Under the pieces are notes generated by a model. It made no database searches, was not told the DNA's origin, and worked only from the letters and a program-made list of their open reading frames with translations. Shown here piece after piece: positions 47,301 through 59,300 of a DNA stretch of 64,000 nt. Where the stretch lies: positions 718,626 through 782,625 of the forward strand of contig JAJVDF010000190.1 of assembly GCA_022410635.1 (NCBI GenBank). Reading direction: 5' to 3'. The position numbers and the translations under genes were made by a program. Each line of letters starts with the position of its first letter. The stretch's first letter is position 1. The stretch is from Tretioscincus oriximinensis (lineage: Eukaryota > Chordata > Lepidosauria > Squamata > Gymnophthalmidae).

Positions 47301-50300
47301 TCTTCACTGTAAAATATTGTATGTTTTCCCTATTCACTTTTTTCTGAAGTTTAGAAATGCTTACAAATAATTTTTAAAATGTAATAAAATCAAACACTAA
47401 CTTTAGCTCTTATAACTTCTTCTGCAACTCTTGCATAAAGTAATGCTTGTTATGGCCTCATTTGGCTGAGCAAGGAATGTTGTCTCTCCTTGCAGGAATT
47501 ATCATCATTTTTAGCTCTCCAATATTAGCTGTTTTAATGATTATTAATCTGCCCTGAGACCTTTGGGAATAGGGCATAATATAAATATAACTAAATAAAC
47601 AAACTGCCTTACAAGAAAGCATAGGATGGGATATAATAAATATTATCTTATCGATTAGCAAGTCCCTATATATAAAGCAATGAATATCGTACTATGTAGG
47701 ATATTATTGTTATTCTGCCCGAGTTACTTTAGACCTGAGGAAACTGCAGTGAACTAGCTTTGTTCAGTTATTAGTGAAATTATTTATATAGCAAAAAAAT
47801 CTAAGTCACAACATTGGTATGCCACTTACTTTTTGGTCTAAAAAGGAGATACTGCATATGATTTGCATGTACCAAACCTAAGGCAATTGTGAGATCACAT
47901 TTGGAATATTGTCTACAATTCTGTTCTCCACACTTCATACTGTAGAACTGAAAAAGGTGCAGAAAAGGTCTAGAATACTTTTCTTACAATATCAGGCTGC
48001 AATGTCTAGATCTCATCAGCCTTGAAAAAGGTCATACTTTTTTTTCCTTTCTAAAAAAACACCTTATTTCCCATCGTCTAGGGAAGGCATGGATTAATCT
48101 AAACTAACACCTGTGAGGTGCATGGAAATGCATTTGCTTAATATGAACAAGAATAATTTCTTCTATTCCTCCTCAGTTACACAGCCATTTCAAACCTTAA
48201 GCTTTAACGTAAAAGAACTGAAGTTCGACAATCTGTTAGCCAATACTGTGGGCCCCTTATTAACTTTTTACAAACACTTGATTCTTCATGCCCAAAACCT
48301 AGATATTATTACAATCCAACATTTTTAAGCCATTCTTTTAAAAAAATTTAAAGGCAGTGCACTAAAGATTGCACTTTTGTGTGTAAACCTGAAAAAATAC
48401 TCTACCTTGGAAAGTTTTCAATTCCATGTTATAAGTGCCTGGATTTTTAAAAAGTACATTACAGTGAATTATATACAAAAACATTTGTTACAGGAAATGT
48501 TTACAAGAGTGATTCTACATCATTTTTAAAGAAACATTTTCATGCAGTTGGCTTCCTCATAATAACAATGATCCAAACAGTCTTTGCAGTTTAAAATGCT
48601 GAGACTAAATATACCTTTTGTCAAATACTAGACAAGATGTTGCCCAACAGTTGCACTGGAAAACCTGGCTTCAATTTCTTCTTACATACAAAAAGGAAGT
48701 GCCCACAAGAGAATTTGGATCTTCCATTCTGTGGTGCTTCAGGCTATTACTGCATTTGTTTTAAAGGGACATAAGTTGGATACACATGCAAGCTGGATTA
48801 GAATGGGTACAGTCTACCATGGTATTCATCCCATGCAAACCCGAAGTACTGAAAGTGTCCTCCTTCATGTGCTTGTGGTGATGGTGCATGTAGTATGCAG
48901 TCAAGGTGAGTTGCAAGTCTGAGTTTTTTTCAGAGGGCCTTTTGATGATGCCGATGTGGTGCATGATGAAGTGTAGAGTCAGCCTGCTGGAGTCCTCTAT
49001 CCTTCTTAATGCCTTGTCCAACATATGGGGAAAAATCCTTTCCATGGAGAAGCAGTGTGCAAGTTTGTAGTTTGCAAGGCATACTCTGGATCAGTGTCCT
49101 CCCCTCGAAAGAGTGAGAGCTGCTTGGAGAAATGGAAGTCCTTGTGCTGCAAACGTGTTTGCATGTGTGGGCTTCTTGGAAAAGAGCTCAGGGTAAACCA
49201 GCAGGGGCTCTAGTGTAGAGTTATTCTTTTCCAGGATTACAGGATGCCTTTCACAATACAGCTTCAAAATTAGAAATACTTTGCTTGAAACTTCTAGCAC
49301 ATTAGGCAAACTAACCGCATACATCAACTGATTCACCCAAGTTGAAAACAAGGGCGAAGACACTTACCTCGTCTGCCCAGGTAAGGTTTCGTATAGTCCC
49401 AACTATCATTGTCGTTGCGTATAACATTAAGTCGAGTCGGCTGTTAAAATACAAACAGACAAACGTCTTAATAATGGTTTCCTTACTATGGGAGTTTAGA
49501 AGCTTTAAGCTCTATTGACATTACCCTTGCGTATTCGATTTTTAGCGTACAGCATCCTGCATATATATCTGCTCCGTTTAGTGCTGCTTTTGCCTTCTGA
49601 GCACATAGAATCGTTTCAAATGTAAAGTCACATTAAGGAAATTTAACCCAAACTGTTAACACGAACAAGTAAGTAAATGGACAAATATGCAATAGCCACT
49701 TGAAACCAAGACACAATATTCACAATAGAAATTAGTTAAGGACTCTTTTAAAGTACATAAAATGTAGAAATATCACTTTCATTTCAATGTGGAGAAAAGT
49801 AAAATATAATCAGTAACAAGGAGGAGAATGCAGAACTATCAAATTTTAACAGAGGCAGCATAAAAAATGTTGGAAAAAGATTATTAATAGAAAATGCCTC
49901 TGGACCTGTGGTAGGGACAGGGAGGAGGAAGCAACAATACTTTCTCCAAGAGAAAGTAACAATAATACTCAAGAGAAAGTATTGAAAAGAAAAAGATTTT
50001 AAATAAAAGGTAGCAAGTTAATGTATTACAGGTAATGAAATAATTGTTTTGAAGTGTAATATGATAATANAAACAATAAAATGTTCTAAAAATCATTTGT
50101 GTGTGATCAATTTGATTACATTGGCATAAACATAAAGCCACTAATGTAGAACTTTCTAGTGAAAAATTACTAGGAAGCCAGCTATTNTTGTAACAGGAGA
50201 AAGATAGGTGGAAAGGTGGGTGCTGTTCTATTGTGTGCACGTCTTTGTAGCCTCACAAACCTTTGCATGCCATGTATGTTTGTCAGCTGGCAATATTCTA

Positions 50301-53300
50301 CATCCACCAATCCCTCTTACTCCTTCTGCATATGACACTGTTTGGGGACAAAGGATACAGAGCTAGAGCATCAAAATGATACCCTAGCCCAGTATAGCAG
50401 TAGATTTTGCAGTTCTATGAGAGAAGTGTTAGCAGCACTTGAGGAACTGCTGTGAGAAATGAGTCCCGCCTGAAACTATAATGTCCATTCCCTGCCTTTG
50501 AAACATTGGCACTACCCATGAAGCTGGACTCATGGTTTTTTTTATCTTCTCCAGCCATGAGTTTAACCAAAATATTGCAACTTTAGTTTTACCATTTGTC
50601 ATTTCAGTGAGCAATCTAGATTTCCTCCTTTGAGTGTTGACTGGTTTGATCATTTCCTCTCAGCACCACAACGAAAATGGATCGTTTTTTTATTATCCAG
50701 CCTTTCTAATCATCCAACATTCACTGACATGGATTTCAGCTGGGAAGACTATTAACATGAATTATATACTACTTTTCTGATGTGCTACCCCTACCCTTGA
50801 AGATCTTGTCTGGGTTTGCTATAGCTTTTCTTCAGTATCAGAATGGTGGCTCCAATTACTATGAACAATCACAATTGTTTTAGCCTAGTTAGGTGAAATC
50901 TCATAGCCTCAACATATGTGCCATCCACTACACCATCGCTACTCAACTCACAAGCACGAAGAGCTGATACAAACAGAAATTTCAAAACTTAGTTGCAGTC
51001 AACTAAGAAAGAAGGAGCACCTTGCCTGACAGGATGAACACGAGATAAACAGAAGTAAATGAGTATCACCTGTGCGATCTCAGGTTAGGAGCTACCTATA
51101 CCCCGTTACATAGTTCATTAACTTAAAACAAGAAAAATCATAAAAAGGATATTCAACCATGGCTTGTATTCCATTTCTTTTGAAAATGACAATGCGTTGC
51201 ACTTTTCCCACAGGGTTACAGACTGTATACAAGACCTCCTATAGAAAGAAAAAACAACTATTTATTTATTTAGGAACTTATGTACTGCCCTTCATCAAAG
51301 GTCTCAGGGTGTGTAACAGAAAATTAAAAGCAATTAAAAAACCCCACATATTTGTAAAAAACATGTTCAAGAGCCATAGCCCCCCCTTCCACCCTGGAAG
51401 GACAGATGCAGAGAGGCGCTAGCTTTATTTCAAGCTTTTTCACAAAGGTTTCCAGAACTGTTTTAAAACGTTGTATGAATAGACAATTTGGATGTACTTT
51501 TTTGAGCATCAGTTGATAATGCTGGTTCTACAAAGATCAGAGAACTATGAGGTAGATTTATCTTCCTTTCATAAGGAATTGTTATTCAACTATTATTTTA
51601 ATGAAAAATATTCCAGTAAATCAAAATTAAAAACATAAAAGCTAAACTTAAGAGTTTGTGTCCTTCACTTTTTTCAAACTAGCATTTTCCCCCTGCATAA
51701 CTTTTTTATCTACATAGTGAATAAAAAAATAGAAGNATTTCATAATTTTCAAGGAATATTGAGGGTATCAAGATCAAAATCTCAAAGATTCAAAACCTCA
51801 AATAAATAGCCTAACTCCAACAAAAAGTTTAAATATTCTATATAAATAAAAAGAAGTGTAAACTCAGGACATTTTTCTCTGTTTTCTGTTCAAAAATCAA
51901 TAATAAAATGNCAGTGGTGGAAATTCCATGCCTCTATCACAAGGAGACTGAAATGGAAGACATCACTATCAGCGCAGCTTCCCTCTTTGAAGACTGAAAA
52001 CCTCCATTCTTAAACAGTTTCAGAAATCCAAGCCTTGTTTTAAATAGAGCATTTAAATCCTGCTTTCCAAGATTTAAAGGAAATGCAGACCAACACATTA
52101 ATTAGCAATAGCTAATACTTCCACCATANAAAGTCTCTTAATTTGTAATAGGTTTCTGTTCAATGAACTGACATGCACAATTGCAACCATTGTGCCACAT
52201 GTGGTTGGCTTTATAGTCAAATGATTTACTGAATTGCTTTCAGATTTGCTAGTAATAAATAGATCAGACACACAGCAGTCTAAACTCTAAACCAGGTAAC
52301 AACCCAAACCCACAAGATGCAGTCATTGCATTTGAATGTTTCAAACTTAAAATAAACATTTTATGCACTCTGGAACACAAGTGACTTTCAATTTGACAGT
52401 TATAGGAAACAAATCATGAAAGAACTTGCCCATAAAGCTATTAAAATTACATCAATTGAAATCCTTCAGAGCACCTTTATATTTTGAGAAAATCTGATTC
52501 TGATGACTGAATTATGTGTGGNAGCAGTCACATAAAAAGGAAAAATTGCTCAAAACAGTAATGAAGAGGGGGTAATCAACTGCTTGGATGTAAAGTTAGA
52601 GATGTCAGAATCATCTTCTCAAGATCAACATCACCTTGTCAGTGGTGTGAGAGAGTAAATATAAACAATCAACTAAAGTGAAGAACAANAATAAACAGGA
52701 GATGAGCAAAATATCTGCATCTTTCTTAAAAGTCGGAAGGCACTTTTACTTCAGCCCAACTCTTAAATGTAAAAAGAAACAAGTACTTAGAGAAACAAAC
52801 CAATTTGTTCACTTCATAAATGTCCACAAACAGTCCAAAAGAAAAATATATAATACAGCATAATAATAAAGCAATTCGGTCATAAACATAGTTAAGCTTT
52901 CAGCAATGTGGAGCAGGAGCAGCAACAGATAAAGCAANATGACCCCATGTTTTAGCCTGTTAAAGCCTTAGGAGAGGCACATTCCTTAAATATCTTTGAA
53001 GACCAATGAAGTTGGACCTCATGTATCACACGTTTGTCACGTCTCCGTCATAGCATCCAGTAATTGAATTATTAAATACAGCTATATTAAAGGAGACAGT
53101 TTAGAAAGGAAGCATTCCAAACAAACTATGACTTAGCATTTTTACAAAACCCTAACACATCTTCCAGCTTCAATCAGGAAAATTGAGAATGCGTAGAATA
53201 AAGAGCTAGAAAGAACCCAAGAGCCCAACATCGTTCACTAACATTCACATTTTAGTTAATTCTTTGAAGTTATATTGTTAAAGTAAATTTAAAAGAAAAC

Positions 53301-56300
53301 GTTTGAGCTGGTGGCCAAAGATGCTCTTAGGTCCTAGGATGTTGGAATTTGTATTTGTCATTTTNACAAGTTAGTAGTTCAAAGGAACTAGAGAAAATAT
53401 CTATGAGGTTAGCAATTTCTTCCCCTCAGAAAACCCATTTAAAATATTTTTAAGTTTTATTAGATTTGCACAAAATGTTACTAGTCATCAAATGACTGAA
53501 AACTGCTTACTGCGTTTTTATTTTGTTGAGTAACCATACAAGTAATAGTAAGTACATATTGATTGCTCCCATGGGGCANTCAAAAGGGCAAACATAATCA
53601 AAAGAAGGTAAGAACTAAAAATACTATTAGAGCTATATTGGATGCAGAAGTAACAACAAATTTCAGCAAATAAAAATAATCTAAATTAAATTAAGACTAA
53701 ATTGTAAGTTTCAACAGGTGTAAAATGATACCATGCGTGCTAAAAATAAGTTGTTACATTCTTGCAATCAATCTTCAAGCATTAGTTGGCATTTAAAAAA
53801 TAGATTTTAAATGTTTTAAACTTGATTTCTTCTGAAATAAAAACTAAAATACTATAGACTATAATACAATCGGTCACTTGAACATGAGCTACTCCACAGA
53901 TTTCTGTTCAGTTTAGTAAAAAAAATTACACAGATAATAGTGACAACAGTCCCACCGCATAGTATTTAAATATATTACTACAGGTGGAAGCCATTCTAGG
54001 GGGACTGAATAGTTTGCAGACATATGCAAGAAATAATTGAAAATTAGGCAAAATAATACATACCACTGTAATTGGATATAGAGGATTTTGAATTGATAAA
54101 AGCAAAACTTTGTTCCCTCCAGAAGGATCATCTGTGTTTCCTGGACGGGTAATTCTTTTGCTTGTCGAGTAATTGAAAAATGCTTGCTGTCCAGCAATGT
54201 ATATTGGTTCATCTGCTGCAAATGTCACACACTTTTTGGAACTTTCAATGTCCTCAAATTCTACCAAAGCCTGGCGCTTAAACGGCATCATCATCACATA
54301 GCTGTAATGAAAACAAAACTGTTGCTTGTAGCCATCATAATTTCAGAACAGTTGAAATTTATTGTAGAGATTTTACTGGGATAAAATTCTCAGCAGAAAC
54401 AAAAAGAAATCCACTTTGTTATTTGTTAAAGGAATAGCCACTACTAGTTTGGATCCTGAGGGTACGATTGGACTGTTCTTCTCCCCACTTTTCTGCATGT
54501 TTTTTGCAGCACTTTTACCTAGCTGAATCTTTCTCTCAGATACTTCCTTCAACTTAAAAGCATTAAATATTGTACTTGAGCTGATCAGTCACGCAGACCC
54601 ACATTTATAATTCTGTTATTTCCAGCGTTCGGTTTGCTATACACAGTCTAATCCTAGGTAGTTGTTCCCTAGCATCTGAAGAAGTAGACAAAAGCTCACC
54701 CGATCTACCTTTCTCTGTTAGTCTCCAAGCATCCTTGCAGGACTTTCTACTAAGATTAACATGACTATTTTCTAAAATAAGTTAATAATATAAGACATGT
54801 CATATATAGCAATACAAATCACTGACTGAAAGTTCTATCGGCCACTCAAGAATAAGTACATTTATTTATAAGGGTCATGCATCCCATCGTATGGGCAATT
54901 CGCCTAAGGGGGCACATGTCTGGTCATCTCCTTTATTTCTTAAAAGTCAACATACAGCCTCTGAATAACATGCATCTGCCTGATCACATTTGGGAATTTT
55001 GCAGAACAAATGCACTAAGGTTATTTTAAAGAACAGCAGCAGACATAATTAAGAAGGGCTTCTTCATGCTTTTCATAGTTTGCTGTGAAATCACTTAAAC
55101 CTACCATATGGTTCCAAATTTTTCAAGCGCATCCACAAGATCTGCCTCTACAACAGATTCACACAATCCTCGGACATGGACCACAGGAGAAGCAGAAACC
55201 TTATGAAGACTTCCACCAGCATCCTAGGGCAAGAAAGCAAAGACATTGTTGAAGATGCCTCCTTTATTTTATTTATCTTAATATCTAGGTCCTATCCTTT
55301 ACTCAAACATTCCAGTAGGTCACAAAAATAAAAAGCTGAAAAGCATAAACTGTGACCCTTCCCACTGGCAGGAGGTAACAGTCCCTCTTTTTACTTAAAC
55401 CTTTGATTGACAGTAGTAGTAGTAGTAGTAATAGTAGTAGTAGTAGTAGTAGTAGTAGTAATATTCTTTATTATTATCATTATCCCAATTTGCTACCAAA
55501 CCCAATTCAAGCTATTAACTCTAATCTATAAAGCCCAATTCACACAGGGCCCAAATATCTAAAGGAATGCCTTCTTTCATATCAATCTGCTTGTGCCTTA
55601 GGATCTGCCACGGAGACCCTCCTGACTGTGCCCTTGCTTCAGTGGCAAAGAGTATAGAAATGTAGGATAAGGTGTGCTCTGTGGCAGTCCCGAGACTATG
55701 GAATACCCTTCCCTGTAAGATGCGTCTGTCACCATTCTCTGTGCGCATTCAGAAAACACTCGAAGGCACAGCTCTTTAGCCTGGCTTCTGGCTGAAAAAA
55801 CTGCTCTCCCTTCCCTACTTTTAGATGTGGTTGTTTTAATACATTGAGTTTTCATTGTTAACTACCCTGAGACCTTTGGGTACAGAACGGTATAGAAATG
55901 TAAATAAATAATTATTATTTATTGATTAGCTCACTGACCACTTTCAATTACAAAAAGACATTGTTAAAATTCACTATGAGTGGTTTTGTATACACAAGTT
56001 CTCCTGTTGTAGAATGATGTAGACAGGACAGCCATGAAGTCCTGTCCTTCGGTTGTGGTTGCTTGTCCAGGCAGAAAAAGGATAGTCTGTCAGGCCTCTT
56101 TGACTGACTAGTTCTACACACTTCTCCCCAGTATTGTATTATAGTTTGTTGGAACCAAACTAAAAAGAAGTAAGAAACATGATTTTCTGACATTTTTTCC
56201 TTTCCTGACATCTCTAAGAATTATTTAGAAAGTCTATTTCTACATGTCTGTTGTTATATTTATAAGCAAGTCTCCTGTGCAAGATGGAGAGATTTTCAGG

Positions 56301-59300
56301 AAAGTATTCCTGACTTACAGAAGTCCCTTCTACTGGCAAAACTGTTGATGAATTTCCATCAGGTAGGGAAAACAGTCGCAATGACTATATGCAAGACAAA
56401 CATGAATTTCGTTTAATTCATGTTTGAGGAGTAATAGCTTTCAATTAAGAATTTCATTTAGTNATATTACAGCAATATTACATGTACTTCAATAGGTTTA
56501 GAAATGGCTCAGTTGCTAAGGAATCCGTCTCTCACCTGGGAGACGGGGTTTCGAAGCCCTGTGTTGGACATGGGGAGGGGTGAGCACCTTCCACTAGCCT
56601 ATAGCTCTAGCCAACCCAGCTATTCGAAAGCAAGAATTGCAAGAAATTTCAACTGACTGCAAGTAGATACATGGGAACCACCACAGTCTGGTGGGGAAGA
56701 TAGAATGTAAGCCTTTGGGCAAAACATCCTTGAAGGTCACTTTGAGTCCCNTTGAAAGGTGAGAAAAGCGGGGTATAAGAACCTAATTCTTCTTCAACTT
56801 CTTTGCTGTTAGGCTACTAGTTATAGAATAATGATGACTAGCCTATGACATGCGTGTCAAAGGTGATACACCAAGACATTTTGGGTGACATGCCGCTGCC
56901 CTGATTAAATTAAAATTTAAGAATTATGATTTTTTTAATTAATAAAATTTGGGGGGGAAAATTCAGCACATTAAAACCAATAAAAGAAACTTAGTTGGGC
57001 TTGAAGTGTATGAAATGCCAACCTTCAATTGAAGATTTAACAAATGAAATTCAGCAACAAAAAGTTACTAATGCAAAGAATTATTTATTTTTGCTTCTTT
57101 AAAAATATGTATCTAGATTTATAAAAATAAAACTAGATTAAGCTAGGGTCTTTTACAAATTTTGACTCACTTAGCTCAAAAGGTTTGCCATCACTGTTAT
57201 AGAATTAAACTTAATCAAGATTTAAGGAGTTTTTCAATAGTAATGATGAATATCTGTAGCTCTGGGTTGGTGTGTGGAATCACAGAACGTCTCTAAACCT
57301 AATCTTTCTCAGGCTAACTGTATGAATCTGATGTTACAAAGTCTGAACTCATCCCTTCCAACTGCAAAGTTCCTTGGGAAAGGAAGTGCAAGAATGGTAA
57401 GAACAACAGAGGCTGGTGAATGTTGTCTTTAACCTTTGCAAGTACTTACCTACCCTTAACTTTCATTAAATGGTTTTAGTGCTTGCAAAACTAGCACTTT
57501 TCGCCAAGTTCATGGAAACAGCATAATGAAGCTATTTGTGCTCTTGCCAAATAAAACTATTATCAACTGCCTTGAGCTTCTTGAAAAAAAGCTAGCACAT
57601 GAATATAAAGCTACCAAAAGTAAAATCAAGTTAGATGAATAAGACCTTTTTCAAACTGGAACAATGTGAATGTTCCAAGAAAGAAATTTCAGAGAAATAC
57701 CTGACCCTGACATTAGTCCCTCAGCATCTGAAGTAGACCTGTCTATGAAAGCTTATGCCAACCACTTTTCTTAAGTTAGTCTCAAAGTGCTGCTAGCTCC
57801 TTTGCTGGACCAAGAAAGAAAATAACTCAAAGATATAATACTGATGGTCCCTGGCTACAATACAATATCTTTAAAAAGCAAGCACACTGCTCATAATGAT
57901 TGCATAATGACTGCAATGACTGCACTTGAAAACATACATAAATGGGGTCCTTCAGATTTTAGGAAAAAACTTGAGTCTTGTATCAGAGTTTTCTTATGCA
58001 GCAACTGTTTAAAACTAAATGAGTTTATTAACAGTTAAGGACTGGCAAGGGTTGTTGCTAAATACTAACAAAACTTGAGAAATTTGCTAATTCAAATATG
58101 AAGTAGAATCATCATGAAGTCTATCTCATTACTTTTACAAAGCTGTTAAGAACAAATACTTACATACTACTAAAGCCCATACTTTAGGAATGTCTTTTAA
58201 TTTGTGGAAATAAGTGAAGAAAATTATGACAACCAATAATCCTCTACCAAAAGGGCACATATAGCCACTAAAAGTTATATAATACTTTAATGATTATGAG
58301 CTAATGTAATTAAACAGAACATATACAGTATATTCTGTTTAATTAGCTCATAATTTAATTACTACATAACTTTTAATATAATAATTTAGTGTAACAGTAT
58401 ATATACACATCCACACTATGTAATTTGTACAAATCAAAAACTCAATATAAAAAAATTAAATAAGACTGTAGAGTCTGATGTAATGAAGCGCAAAGTTTTT
58501 GGTCCAAAATACAAAAAGAGATCAACAAAATATACAATATTAATGTAATATTAATGGAAATAACGGTGATCTTTTTGCAGGAATTGGATCAAATAAGGGA
58601 AATTTAAATTAGGGATATTGTCTGTAGCTTAATATCTTGCGTGCTGACATTACTAAAGGGATGGAAAGATGTTAACAATCTGAGTATGGAAACTTGGTAT
58701 GAATATANAATAGAAAGAATGGCAATAGATTTCAGACATGAAAGAATCAACAGTACGGGTAACGAGATAAGAATACTTCACATGAAGCAAAAATGGGAAC
58801 CTGTTAAAAATTATTTAATGATGTTGGGTACGGATCAAGTGAAAAGACTGATATGATCTATAATATGTAAATTATATGGTTCGCTTTTTTTCCTTATGTG
58901 TAAATTACGAGGTATATGGAAGATTTCCTGGTTAGGGTTGGTAGGTGGGTTGGTGATGGGTGGACTTATGGTGATGGATTATGTTAAATGTATAACAATG
59001 TATAATAATAAATATATATATAAAAAAAGACTGTGGAGTCTGAAGCAATTCTTGGAATTGGAATTAGTAAAAGTGTTCTGACTCTCGATCCATATCCTAA
59101 TAAATTTAAACTAGATATACTAACAATATATTAAAAATTCCTATTTCACAAATAATTTGATTACTTTATTATTTTAAAGAAGGTAAAACGTTGACATACT
59201 ACAGCTACTAAAGTATATTTACTCTTGACAGAATTAAACTATGGTCATATGCAAGTCTCATACAGTATCTAAGTGGAAATCCAGATACAAAATATTTGGT

